A stretch of 64,000 bases of DNA from Nitrosomonadales bacterium (GTDB taxonomy: Bacteria; Pseudomonadota; Gammaproteobacteria; Burkholderiales; Gallionellaceae): positions 62,001-126,000 of the forward strand of contig JACRNY010000006.1 in the NCBI GenBank assembly GCA_016214695.1, in the 5' to 3' direction. The notes below the pieces were generated by a model. The model was not told the DNA's origin, did no database searches, and saw only the letters and a program-made list of their open reading frames with translations. Positions 8,068 through 17,272 of this stretch are shown one piece after another. Both the position numbers and the translations under genes were made by a program. Position 1 is the stretch's first letter; each line of letters starts with the position of its first letter.

Positions 8068-9033
8068 TCATTTCTTTTTCCCCGGTTCATAGCAATGTAG
8101 GGGAATCTCGTCGTGATGGCCGAAATCGCGCACCGATTTGTCGAGAGCGCATTCGTCCCTCACCCATTTCAGCAGCGCACCGTCGGGATTGCCGCTCTGC
8201 ACCTGGGAACAGGCGTTGGCGCACTGGCCGCACTGGGTGCAGGTGAACATGAGACGCTTGATCTGGCGCGGCTTGATGCGCATCGGACAGACGTTGTCGC
8301 AGGCCGAGTTGCAATCGACGCACTCCTCCACACGCCGCCGGTTGAAGCCGATCACCATGGCTTTGCGGTTGCCCATCCAGGCGATGCTCTGGAACAAGCC
8401 GACGGCACAGGCATAGCGGCAGAACAGATGGCGGGCGAACATGAACTCGACGAAGAAAGCGAGCGTGCCGACACCGAGGAACACGCTCTGGTTGCGCGTC
8501 AGCGTGCCATGCCACAGGTTGCCGTAGATCTCCGCCGGAGAGATCAGATAGGTCAGCAGTGCGACAGCCCACACGAAGGCGAAGGCGACCACCAGCGGCA
8601 ACAACACCAGCCAGTAGCGCGGATCGGCGCGGGTGATGGAACCGTCGGCATTCTGTTCCGGCAGCGGGTGGCGATCCCACAGGCTTTGCCGGCCGATGGT
8701 GCGGCGCATGAGCTGGTTGACGGTTTCCACCACCGAGAAATGCGGACACAGCCAGCCGCAATACAGACGCCCGTATTTCCACGAGACCCACACGCCGAGG
8801 GCGATGGTGCCGAGGATGGGCAGGCCGCCGCGCAGCGCGATGTTGAAAGCCGCCTCCAGTGCGCCGATCTTGCCGGCGACGAAATCGTCCAGCCCCAGCG
8901 TCCAGTGCATACCGAGAAAGAAGAAATGCTTGAGATCGAGGTCGAGCCGGAACAGGTCGAACACCGGCGCCAGCAGGAACAGCATGAAGAATCCGGCCTG
9001 GGCCAACAGTCGCTTGCGCTGGAGCTTATCCAT
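8068..9033 (-). CDS. CcoG/NapH-like membrane polyferredoxin in the nor operon
   Basis: A 321-residue membrane iron-sulfur protein. Start chosen at MDKLQRKR (9033); the ORF-track extension upstream is in the preceding gene. About five hydrophobic segments are visible. Membrane-edge cysteine pairs YCGWLCP and FCRYACAVG match the CcoG/NapH/NosR family. Two ferredoxin-type motifs follow, CVDCNSACDNVCP and CTQCGQCANACS. It lacks the C-terminal Ig-like domain of full CcoG. CcoG is a copper reductase in cbb3 oxidase assembly; a similar redox step for NO reductase maturation is inference. It overlaps the upstream gene by 8 bases and is followed by norD. Confidence 0.82.
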   Translation of the reverse strand: MDKLQRKRLLAQAGFFMLFLLAPVFDLFRLDLDLKHFFFLGMHWTLGLDDFVAGKIGALEAAFNIALRGGLPILGTIALGVWVSWKYGRLYCGWLCPHFSVVETVNQLMRRTIGRQSLWDRHPLPEQNADGSITRADPRYWLVLLPLVVAFAFVWAVALLTYLISPAEIYGNLWHGTLTRNQSVFLGVGTLAFFVEFMFARHLFCRYACAVGLFQSIAWMGNRKAMVIGFNRRRVEECVDCNSACDNVCPMRIKPRQIKRLMFTCTQCGQCANACSQVQSGNPDGALLKWVRDECALDKSVRDFGHHDEIPLHCYEPGKKK

Positions 9034-9424
9034 CGCACTTCTTTCCGAGCAGCGGAAAAGTGAACGGCTGCCCGGCCATCGCCTTGGACAAGCCAAGCAC
9101 GCCCAGCAGCACCAGGGTGGAATGACAGGTGGTGAAATAGAGTATGACCACGATCCAGGTGTTGGCCGAGGTGTAACCGCCGAGCAGGAGAATGGCGAGG
9201 TTGGCGACCACCAGCAATATCCCCGCCCAGATGCTGGCAACAACAGTTTGCTGCAGATGGCATACGGCCAGTTGCGGCGCAGTCGCGCGGTGCCTGAAAT
9301 ACAGCCGCAACAGGATGGCGAAGCCCAGGCCGGGTGCCAGCAGCAGGTTGACGAGGTAAAGCACCTCCGCCGTCACCGCGAGGGTCTGTCCGGGCTGCCC
9401 GCTGTCATCTGCCGAAGCTGGCAT
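9026..9424 (-). CDS. Hydrophobic membrane protein of the nor operon, unknown function
   Basis: A 132-residue protein with three or four transmembrane segments (VLYLVNLLLAPGLGFAILL, TVVASIWAGILLVVANLAIL, TWIVVILYFTTCHSTLVLLG). The third contains a Cys-His pair (TTCHS) that could bind metal or heme, but it is not a CxxCH site. I do not recognise a named family. The gene overlaps norQ by 20 bases upstream and the polyferredoxin by 8 bases downstream, so it is tightly coupled in translation. Its job is probably in assembly or electron delivery for NO reductase (inference). Confidence 0.75.
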   Translation of the reverse strand: MPASADDSGQPGQTLAVTAEVLYLVNLLLAPGLGFAILLRLYFRHRATAPQLAVCHLQQTVVASIWAGILLVVANLAILLLGGYTSANTWIVVILYFTTCHSTLVLLGVLGLSKAMAGQPFTFPLLGKKCDG

Positions 9425-10187
9425 AGACGATCTCCATCAGTGCCTCGGCGGTCTCCTCGTCGTCGGTGAGCGGCTCGACGAGTGCGGCGCGGCAGGCATC
9501 CACCGGATCGAAGCCGCTGCCGATCAGGGTCGCGGTATAGACCAGCAGGCGTGTGCTGGCGGCTTCTTCCAGATCGTGTTCCTTGAGCGCGCGCAGGCTG
9601 TTGGCCAGATTGACCAGTCGTTTCGACAGCATGGCATCCGCGCCGGTCTCGCCGACGACGATCTGCTGCTCCAGTTCCGGCTCCGGAAAGTCGAAGCGCA
9701 GGCTGACGAAGCGCTGGCGTGTGCTGGGCTTCATGCCCTTGAGGAAATTCTGGTAACCGGGGTTGTAGGACACGATCAGCATGAACTCCGGCGGCGCCGC
9801 AAGTATCTCTCCGGTGCGTTCGATCGGCAGGATGCGGCGGTCGTCGGACAAGGGATGCAGCACCACGGTGGTGTCCTTGCGCGCTTCCACCACTTCGTCG
9901 AGGTAGCAGATGCCGCCTTCGCGCACTGCACGGGTGAGCGGGCCGTCGTTCCAGTAGGTCACGCCGTCGCCGATGAGATGCCGGCCGACCAGATCCGCGG
10001 CAGTAAGGTCGTCATGGCAGGCGACGGTATACAGCGGCAAACCGAGCCTGGCCGCCATATGCGCCACGAAGCGCGTCTTGCCGCAGCCGGTCGGTCCCTT
10101 GATCAGCAGGGGCAGGCGGTTGCGATAGGCGTGCTCGAACAGCTCGATCTCGTTGCCGTGCGGTTTGTAGAAAGGCAGCTCGCTCAT
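9405..10187 (-). CDS. norQ: AAA+ ATPase NorQ (CbbQ/NirQ/NorQ family)
   Basis: A 260-residue MoxR-type AAA+ protein that works with NorD to activate NO reductase. Walker A GPTGCGKT lies near residue 30 and Walker B GICYLDEVVE near residue 90; PGYQNFLKGMKPSTRQRF is typical of the CbbQ/NorQ group. Start set at MSELPFYK (10187) because the ORF-track N-terminal extension runs through non-conserved sequence. It follows norF after a 53-base gap. Together with norD it defines this as a cytochrome-c-dependent NO reductase locus. Confidence 0.94.
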   Translation of the reverse strand: MSELPFYKPHGNEIELFEHAYRNRLPLLIKGPTGCGKTRFVAHMAARLGLPLYTVACHDDLTAADLVGRHLIGDGVTYWNDGPLTRAVREGGICYLDEVVEARKDTTVVLHPLSDDRRILPIERTGEILAAPPEFMLIVSYNPGYQNFLKGMKPSTRQRFVSLRFDFPEPELEQQIVVGETGADAMLSKRLVNLANSLRALKEHDLEEAASTRLLVYTATLIGSGFDPVDACRAALVEPLTDDEETAEALMEIVYASFGR

Positions 10188-10240
10188 GAGGGAAACCTGT
10201 GTGTTGGATTTGTTGCAGTCTAAATCAAACGGCCGTGTTT

Positions 10241-10522
10241 TTACTTGATCGCGGTTAAGTAGGCGATGGTGATGAGTCCGGTCACCAGCAACAGCCAGCC
10301 CAGCACGATGCCGCGCCACAACCAGCGCGTACGGCGCAAACCCATGAAGTAGCCGGCCACCAGCTGCACCTTGACCGCGGCAGTGCCGAGCACGGCCAGC
10401 ATGACGGCGATGCCGCCCAGACCGGCTTCGCCGATGAGATAAGTAGTCACGGTCAGCAGCATCAGCAGCAACCAGACGTATGTGCAGGGGCGGATGAAAC
10501 GGGTTCGTTGCGTGGCGTCCAT
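10241..10522 (-). CDS. norF: NorF, small membrane subunit of the NO reductase locus
   Basis: A 93-residue protein with three hydrophobic helices, resembling prokaryotic cytochrome c oxidase subunit IV and NorF. Start placed at MDATQRTRF (10522) with TAGGGA upstream; the longer ORF-track start lies inside norE. NorF is needed for full NO reductase activity in some denitrifiers, though its biochemical role is unsettled. It lies 8 bases after norE. Confidence 0.78.
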   Translation of the reverse strand: MDATQRTRFIRPCTYVWLLLMLLTVTTYLIGEAGLGGIAVMLAVLGTAAVKVQLVAGYFMGLRRTRWLWRGIVLGWLLLVTGLITIAYLTAIK

Positions 10523-10530
10523 GAGTGTCC

Positions 10531-11118
10531 CTAATGGATCACGTAAACCAGCGGAAACAGGATGATCCACAGCAGATCGACCATATGCCAATAGGAAGCA
10601 CCGGTCTCCACGTCGGTATGGTTTTGCGCGCTATAGCCGCCCCGCCTCGCTTTAAGCATCACCGCCGCAAGGATCACCATGCCGAGGATCACATGCATGA
10701 AATGAAAGATCGTCAGCGACAGGTAGAACATGTAGAAGGTATTGGTGCTGAGGGAGATGCCGGCGGAGAACTTGTCGTGGAACTCAACCAGCTTGATGGC
10801 CAGGAAAATGCCGCCCAGAGCGATGGCAGCGGCGATCCAGCGCGCGCATACGCGCGATAACCCCTGTTTGATGGCCGCGACCGCGCGCACCATGAAATAG
10901 CTGCTGGTGATCAGCACCAGGGTGTTGATGGCGCCGGAAGAGATGTCGAGCTGCCGTTGCGATTCGTCGAACAGTTCCACGTTGTGCGCCCGCGCAAACG
11001 CGTAGGCGACGAAAAAGACGCCGAACGCCAGCAGTTCGGCGAAGATGAAGAACCAGATCGCCAGATCGCCGGGCGGCGTGGCGAGGATCTCATCCGGTGT
11101 GATCGTATCGATGGTCAA
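10531..11118 (-). CDS. norE: NorE, cytochrome c oxidase subunit III-like protein
   Basis: The 195-residue protein has five transmembrane segments and subunit III family features (LAIWFFIFAELLAFGVFF near the N-terminus, FHFMHVILGM in the middle, HMVDLLWIILFPLVYV at the end). NorE supports NO reductase assembly or activity in denitrifiers. The only reasonable start is a TTG at 11118, with no strong ribosome site. It follows a strong hairpin terminator just after norB, so norEFQ...D is probably expressed at a lower level than norCB. Confidence 0.87.
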   Translation of the reverse strand: MTIDTITPDEILATPPGDLAIWFFIFAELLAFGVFFVAYAFARAHNVELFDESQRQLDISSGAINTLVLITSSYFMVRAVAAIKQGLSRVCARWIAAAIALGGIFLAIKLVEFHDKFSAGISLSTNTFYMFYLSLTIFHFMHVILGMVILAAVMLKARRGGYSAQNHTDVETGASYWHMVDLLWIILFPLVYVIH

Positions 11119-11134
11119 AACAGGATATCCAGAC

Positions 11135-11161
11135 GAAAAAAAGGGGGCGCGAACGCCCCCT
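11135..11161 (-). terminator. Strong UUCG-loop terminator between norB and norE
   Basis: On the minus strand AGGGGGCG-TTCG-CGCCCCCT is followed by six T. This 8-bp GC stem with a stable tetraloop lies between norB (ends 11176) and norE (starts 11118). It should end or strongly attenuate norCB transcription. Confidence 0.85.
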
Positions 11162-11175
11162 CCCGAGGAACAGCG

Positions 11176-12564
<1,389 letters not shown>

Positions 12565-12596
12565 CTAAACCGTTGTGTGTCAGGGTATCTGCCGGA

Positions 12597-13022
12597 TCAG
12601 CCTTCGATGTTCGGCGGCCACTTGTTGGTGTCGATCTCCGATGTCCATTTCAGGAACTCGACGATGTCGTCCAGTTCCTGATCGGTCAGGTTGAATTGGG
12701 GCATCTGACGGCGGCCCGGTGCACCCGTGGGCTGCGACTTGATCCACGCCTTGATGAACTCACCGCCGCGACGTTTGTACACGTTGCCAAGTTCCGGTGC
12801 GAAATACGCGCCTTCACCCAGAATGGTGTGGCATCCGATGCAGTTGCGTGTTTCCCAGATGTGCTTGCCGCGAACGACGGAATCCGTGATGTTCTCGCGG
12901 TGATCCCGCTTGGGCAGGCCCCGTACTGTGTCGAAGGTCAAGGCGAGAAACAACAGGAAGAAAAACACCGCTCCCCCGTAGAATATGTTTCGCGCCATCG
13001 CCTTGGTAAACGTTTCGCTCAT
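12597..13022 (-). CDS. norC: Nitric oxide reductase cytochrome c subunit NorC
   Basis: A 141-residue membrane-anchored monoheme cytochrome c. An N-terminal helix (IFYGGAVFFFLLFLALTF) anchors it and CIGCH near residue 61 binds heme; RRQMPQFNLT contains the likely Met ligand. It takes electrons from soluble cytochromes and passes them to NorB, encoded 44 bases downstream. The ATG has CAGGAGG before it. A DNR/FNR-type box lies 150 bases upstream. Confidence 0.96.
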   Translation of the reverse strand: MSETFTKAMARNIFYGGAVFFFLLFLALTFDTVRGLPKRDHRENITDSVVRGKHIWETRNCIGCHTILGEGAYFAPELGNVYKRRGGEFIKAWIKSQPTGAPGRRQMPQFNLTDQELDDIVEFLKWTSEIDTNKWPPNIEG

Positions 13023-13171
13023 AACTTACCTCCTGAATGAATGGCTCTGTATCGGTTGTCGCCCCGAACCTGATCGTTTGCCTTCCCGTCTGTGGTCCGG
13101 TGCAAAAAAACGGGCAATCATGTTCAAAATCACGGCGCACTCACATTAACCCAGGGGTGCTTCGCATATCC

Positions 13172-13185
13172 TTGACTTCAATCAA
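13172..13185. promoter_or_regulatory. FNR/DNR-type operator upstream of norC
   Basis: TTGACTTCAATCAA fits TTGAY-N4-ATCAA. If it acts at -41.5 on norC, transcription would start near 13137, and a TAATGT lies at the matching -10 place on the minus strand. On the plus side the -10 region is GC-rich, so norC is the likelier target. Confidence 0.7.
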
Positions 13186-13256
13186 GAGAATCCATGCGTA
13201 TCGATTTGCGCCCCCGGCGACACTGGCTGCGCTACCATCGCGGCGACTCCTGACAG

Positions 13257-14393
13257 GTGTGTCATCTCATGATTCTGGTATCACTGGTATTGGCGGCCAT
13301 CCTCGGCATGGTGGCTGCGTGGTTGCTGCCGTTCGGCTCCGACTCCCATCGCGCCGCCCATGTCCATTTGGCTTTTGCGCTGGGCGTGATGCCGCTGATC
13401 CTGGGCGCGATGACGCATTTCGTTCCGGTGCTCACCCGCACGCGCGCGGCGCCAAAGAATGTAGCAGGCTATGCTGCCCTGGCCTGGGTCGGCGGTGCGC
13501 TGATCGTGGTCTTCTTCCTCTTTTCGCTGCCGGAGATCTTCCGCAGCGCTGCCGCCCTGTCCGGCCTTGTCGCCGGCATCGGCCTGCTTGCGTGGCAGCT
13601 CCTGCGCGGCAAGGAGGCGCTGGGCGGTGCGCATCCCGGCGTGCGCTGGTATCTCGCGGCGCTGCTCTGCCTCGCCGCAAGCCTGCTGGCCGTACTTGCC
13701 ATGTCGGTGTGGCCGCAGCAGATGCTGGCGCTCAAGCGTTTGCATCTGCACCTCAATCTTCTCGGCTTTGTCGGCCTGACTGCCGTCGGCACCCTGCAGG
13801 TCCTGCTTCCCACCGCGGCCGGTCATCCCGACCCGCAGGTCGCCCACCGGCTGCGTGCCGACCTGCCCGCCGCACTGGGCGGCACGCTGCTGATCGCGGC
13901 GGGTGCCGCCTGGCTGCCGCTGCTGTGCTGGCCCGGATTGTTGCTGTGGCTGATCCCGTTGAGCCGTTTGCTGCGGGTCTGGCTCGCGCGCTACCGCAAC
14001 GAGATCTTTTGCCGGCATGGTGCGGTGCCGTTGCTGGCGGTGGCGCTCGCGGGGTTCTCCATCGCACTAATGGCCGGAAGCGCACACGGCGCAGAGCGGC
14101 TGGACTCCACCGGCGTGGCGCATGCATTCGTGTTCGCATTTCTGTTCCCGCTAGTCAGCGGCGCGGCGGGACAGCTGCTTCCGCTCTGGTTCAGGCCGGG
14201 ACAACAGACGGAATGGCATGCACGGGTGCGCCGACGTCTGACTTATGCCGGCGGTTTGCGCGCGCTACTGTTCCTTGTCGCCGGAATAATGGCGCTGGCG
14301 GGATCCGGATCGGCAAGCTGGTTCGCGCTCGCCGCCCTGCTTCCCTTCGCCTTGGCGGCATTCAGCCTGTTGCGGGATGCGCGGCGTCCTTGA
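13257..14393 (+). CDS. NnrS-like multipass membrane protein
   Basis: A 378-residue protein with about ten to twelve hydrophobic helices, divergent from norC. Scattered conserved-looking histidines at helix ends (SHRAAHVHLAF, MTHFVPVL, LKRLHLHLNLLGF, TGVAHAFVF) suggest heme or metal binding, as in NnrS-like proteins. NnrS is a heme-and-copper membrane protein that lessens stress from NO and iron-nitrosyl species. The start is a GTG at 13257 or the ATG at 13269 (MILVSLV). It shares general pattern, but not obvious close identity, with the protein at 14411-15718. Family assignment is moderate. Confidence 0.7.
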   Translation: MCHLMILVSLVLAAILGMVAAWLLPFGSDSHRAAHVHLAFALGVMPLILGAMTHFVPVLTRTRAAPKNVAGYAALAWVGGALIVVFFLFSLPEIFRSAAALSGLVAGIGLLAWQLLRGKEALGGAHPGVRWYLAALLCLAASLLAVLAMSVWPQQMLALKRLHLHLNLLGFVGLTAVGTLQVLLPTAAGHPDPQVAHRLRADLPAALGGTLLIAAGAAWLPLLCWPGLLLWLIPLSRLLRVWLARYRNEIFCRHGAVPLLAVALAGFSIALMAGSAHGAERLDSTGVAHAFVFAFLFPLVSGAAGQLLPLWFRPGQQTEWHARVRRRLTYAGGLRALLFLVAGIMALAGSGSASWFALAALLPFALAAFSLLRDARRP

Positions 14394-14410
14394 ACTGCAC
14401 CCTCCCCGTT

Positions 14411-15718
14411 CTATCCGGCACTGGTGCTGGCCTTCCCGAGTAGCGCATCCACACGGGAATAGGTGCGGCTCGCCGCGACGATGTTAAGCCACAGCCACAG
14501 ATTGGACGCACCGAAAAGCAGTGCAGACGGGTAGACGAAGGGGGACGGGAAAACGATCGCGGCAAGGAGCGCCGCCAGTGCGGCGAAGTGCAGCCACATC
14601 TGCCGCCGGGTGCGCGACTCCGGCATGATCTCCCTGACATTGGGCACGGCCGGTCCGGTCGCCCCGCGCCTGCTTTGCAGGTGGAACCACACCAGGAACG
14701 GCACGATCTTGTAGAGCATGCCGTTCATGATCGACATGGCGAACCCGACGATCATCAGTACTCCCAGCAGCATGCCATATCCCCGCATGCCCCCTATCGC
14801 CGGTGCGATCTGCGCGGCAAGCCAGAGCGTGATCGCCGATAACAGGCTCAGCATGCTGCAACGCCAGAAATACATGAACACGTCCGGCTGCTTGCGGCGT
14901 CGTTTCGTCTGCAACCACAAGGTGGTCAGCGCAAAAACGGCAAAGCCCGCTGCCAGCAGTATCTTCAGCGTGCTCCACAGCACCGGCAAATGTCTGGCCG
15001 GGGCGAGTGCAAGCAGCAGGATGAAGAGTACCGGCGCCAGCCAGCGCGTGAGCCGGGCCGGATAGGCCGGCGTGAGCTGGAACATCGGCACGACCTGATA
15101 GGCGACACCCGCTATCAACAGGCCGACCCAGCCCAGCAAACCCCAGGTCAGGTGGAGATCGGCCAGCCTCTCGCGTGCCTGCAGCCACCAGCCGAACGCA
15201 TGGTTGCTCAGCAGGGTAAGCCCCAGCAGCACTGTCGCCGCAAGCATCAGTGCGGCCAGGCGCATCGCCCGCGCAGTCATGTTCTGCGGCAAAGAGCGGC
15301 GCAGGGTGACAACGACCAGGGTGGCGAACAGGAGCAGCGCTGTTCCCAGTGTTGGCAAGGCGATCTGCAACGCGAGTGGCGCGGTGAGGATGAGCCCGCT
15401 GCCGAGCAGGATGATGCCGCTTGTTGCCAGCACGTGAACGATGGCGGCAACCAGTGCCGGCCGTCGCACCGGCGTACCAGCGACCACCGGCAGCATCTGC
15501 AGGATCGCTCCCAGCATGACCAGCCCCATGAAGCCGAGTGTCAGCAGATGGGTGATGCCCAGCATGGCAGGATCCCAGCGGCTGCTGAATAGCTCCGGAC
15601 CTGCCCACAACAACAGCAATGCGGCTGTCAGCGCGAACAAGGGCGCGGTGATGAAGAACCGCAGCGGCACCCAGATGGGCGGAGCCTGGTCGAGGGAGAT
15701 GCCCGACGGCACGTTCAT
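14411..15718 (-). CDS. NnrS-like 12-helix membrane protein
   Basis: A 435-residue membrane protein with about twelve helices. Histidines lie in or near helices (GITHLLTLGFMGLVMLGAI, LADLHLTWGLLGWVGLLI, VVPFLVWFHLQ after YK), typical of the heme-binding NnrS/cbb3-like group found near denitrification genes. It overlaps the DUF2249 gene by 4 bases (ATGA), and with the hemerythrin gene forms a three-gene operon. The operon starts close to a Crp/Fnr-type site. A role in NO tolerance is inferred from context. Confidence 0.72.
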   Translation of the reverse strand: MNVPSGISLDQAPPIWVPLRFFITAPLFALTAALLLLWAGPELFSSRWDPAMLGITHLLTLGFMGLVMLGAILQMLPVVAGTPVRRPALVAAIVHVLATSGIILLGSGLILTAPLALQIALPTLGTALLLFATLVVVTLRRSLPQNMTARAMRLAALMLAATVLLGLTLLSNHAFGWWLQARERLADLHLTWGLLGWVGLLIAGVAYQVVPMFQLTPAYPARLTRWLAPVLFILLLALAPARHLPVLWSTLKILLAAGFAVFALTTLWLQTKRRRKQPDVFMYFWRCSMLSLLSAITLWLAAQIAPAIGGMRGYGMLLGVLMIVGFAMSIMNGMLYKIVPFLVWFHLQSRRGATGPAVPNVREIMPESRTRRQMWLHFAALAALLAAIVFPSPFVYPSALLFGASNLWLWLNIVAASRTYSRVDALLGKASTSAG

Positions 15719-15969
15719 GAAGACTCCGGGCCGCCGACGGGTATGACTTGTTCCTTGTACCAGATCAGTATTTCGTAGCTGCCGTCATCGCAGGCGTGGG
15801 TCGTGTAGTCGTATCCCCAGTCCTTCAATAGCGGGAAAAGCATGTGCGGCATGCGGTGGATCAGCAGGCGCAAACGCTCGCCCGATTCCAGGACATTGAG
15901 GGCCGCGAGCGTGAGTTCCATCGGCTCGGGAGGCTCCAGCCAGCGTGCATCGACGATGCGCTCCGTCAT
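15715..15969 (-). CDS. DUF2249 domain protein
   Basis: An 84-residue protein with the TusA/SirA-like DUF2249 pattern: ARWLEPPEPMELTLAALNVL, then LRLLIHRMPHMLFPLLKDWGYDY and an EILIWYK strand. DUF2249 proteins often accompany hemerythrins and nitrogen-oxide genes in denitrifiers; the biochemical role is not known to me. It sits 4 bases after the hemerythrin stop and overlaps the next gene by 4 bases. Confidence 0.85.
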   Translation of the reverse strand: MTERIVDARWLEPPEPMELTLAALNVLESGERLRLLIHRMPHMLFPLLKDWGYDYTTHACDDGSYEILIWYKEQVIPVGGPESS

Positions 15970-15973
15970 CGGT

Positions 15974-16411
15974 TCAGGTCATGGCGCGCATGCGCCCGAC
16001 CACCTCTTCCAGTTCGTTCGCCAGCGCCCGGTCTGCCATGCGGTACAGCATCTGTTCCTCTTTCACGTTGTGCTGCTGCATGATGATGAGCAGCGTGTCG
16101 GCATCGCCGAGATAAGCGTCGCCGTCTTTCCGTGCGAGTGCGCCGGACATCTGGTTGAGCAGGTCGCTCATCTGGCGGTGTTCGGAACGCATCACCGCGG
16201 TCGGCCCCTGCGTCATGCCGGTGCGCGCCTCGAAGGCGGGGAACATGACCTCCACTTCCATGGCGAAATGGTGCTGCAGCGCCTCCTGGAAACGGCTGAA
16301 CCCCTCTGCTGCGCCATCCCAGTCGCCGCTTGCCACCAACGCCTCCGTCGCCGCAAACAGATCGTCGCAGCGCTTGTGATCGGGCGCGAGAAATTCGCTG
16401 ATCGTCGTCAT
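15974..16411 (-). CDS. Hemerythrin-like di-iron protein
   Basis: The 145-residue four-helix protein has hemerythrin HHE-domain ligands: APDHKRCDDLF, LQHHFAMEVEVMFPAFE, RSEHRQM and MQQHNVKEEQML. These supply the His/Glu/Asp set for a di-iron site that binds oxygen or NO. The ATG at 16411 is chosen because CAGGAG lies just upstream and the protein then starts at the usual MTTISEFL; the ORF-track start (16486) is longer. First gene of the hemerythrin-DUF2249-NnrS-like operon. Similar proteins act in NO response or iron-sulfur repair. Confidence 0.88.
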   Translation of the reverse strand: MTTISEFLAPDHKRCDDLFAATEALVASGDWDGAAEGFSRFQEALQHHFAMEVEVMFPAFEARTGMTQGPTAVMRSEHRQMSDLLNQMSGALARKDGDAYLGDADTLLIIMQQHNVKEEQMLYRMADRALANELEEVVGRMRAMT

Positions 16412-16485
16412 CTGGCCTGACTCCTGAATAATTTGCCGCCGGAACGGCAGGCAGCGTATTCTCGGTGCAGGCTGCGCCCCCTGCA

Positions 16486-16499
16486 TTGAGCGGGATCAA
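16486..16499. promoter_or_regulatory. Crp/Fnr-type half-conserved operator between hemerythrin and dnr-like genes
   Basis: TTGAGCGGGATCAA matches TTGAY-N4-ATCAA at 9 of 10 arm positions. It lies 75 bases before the hemerythrin ATG and about 65 bases before the expected start of transcription of the regulator, so it could serve either gene and may give autoregulation. Confidence 0.5.
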
Positions 16500-16545
16500 G
16501 GAAGCGAAAGTCGCGTTCATTTCGCTGCTTGCGGCGCTTTGCCCC

Positions 16546-16551
16546 TATAAT
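16546..16551 (+). promoter_or_regulatory. -10 element of the dnr-like regulator gene
   Basis: A perfect TATAAT 29 bases before the TTG start. No convincing -35 hexamer at 16-18 bases, consistent with an activator-dependent promoter. Confidence 0.5.
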
Positions 16552-16579
16552 CCGCCGTCCGGATTTGTAAGGAGTCGCC

Positions 16580-17266
16580 TTGAACAATCCATTGAAGATC
16601 CCCGCTTTCCTCTCGCATATCCCCTTGTTCAGCGAACTGTCGCCCAAGGAGATCGAGCGCATCGCCCAGGGCACGCGCGAACTCCACCTCGCGCGCGGCG
16701 ATGTGCTGTTCCAGCGCGGCGACCCGGTCACCGGTTTCCATGTGATGATCCACGGCCAGGTCAAACTGGCTTTGACTTCACCGCATGGGGTCGAGAAGGT
16801 CGTGGAGTTGTTCGGCCCGGGCCAGAGTTTCGGCGAGGCGGTGATGTTCCTGGGAAGACCCTACCCGGTCTATGCCCAGGCACTGACGGATTCCCTGGCA
16901 CTGCATATCGGCAAGAACGTGATCGTGGGTGGCATCGACGGCGATCCGGCTTTCTGCCGCAAGATGCTGGCGGGACTTTCCATACGCCTGCACAGCCTGA
17001 TCCAGAACGTCGAATCCATCTCGCTGCGTTCCTCGGCACAACGGGTGATCGATTACCTGCTGCATGACCTGGTCGAGGTCAAGGAAGGCCTCGATGTCCA
17101 TATCAGCCTGTCGGCCAACAAGAACGTGATCGCCTCCAATCTCAACATCACGCCGGAGACATTCTCGCGCATCCTGCACAACCTGTCCGATGCCGGCCTG
17201 ATCAGGGTCGAGGGCAAGGATGTGTGCATCAGGGACATCGCCAGATTGCGCGCTTACGAGGAGTGA
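16580..17266 (+). CDS. Crp/Fnr-family transcription regulator, DNR type
   Basis: A 228-residue regulator. The N-terminal cyclic-nucleotide-like domain (about 15-125, with GQSFGEAVMFLG) is joined by a long helix to a C-terminal winged helix. The recognition helix SNLNITPETFSRILHNL contains the E..SR signature that reads TTGAY half-sites. No N-terminal Fe-S cysteines are present, so it is not a classical FNR; it resembles DNR/NnrR, which sense NO through heme. It starts with TTG, with TAAGGAG 5 bases upstream. Surrounded by nor, nir and nap genes with matching boxes, it is the likely regulator of this locus. Confidence 0.88.
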   Translation: MNNPLKIPAFLSHIPLFSELSPKEIERIAQGTRELHLARGDVLFQRGDPVTGFHVMIHGQVKLALTSPHGVEKVVELFGPGQSFGEAVMFLGRPYPVYAQALTDSLALHIGKNVIVGGIDGDPAFCRKMLAGLSIRLHSLIQNVESISLRSSAQRVIDYLLHDLVEVKEGLDVHISLSANKNVIASNLNITPETFSRILHNLSDAGLIRVEGKDVCIRDIARLRAYEE

Positions 17267-17272
17267 ACGGCC

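Noticed and set aside
10224-10258. TTGAT half-site and TTGATCGCGGTTAA near norQ
   Set aside because: Only one good half-site each, and the second lies inside norF coding sequence; too weak to call an operator.
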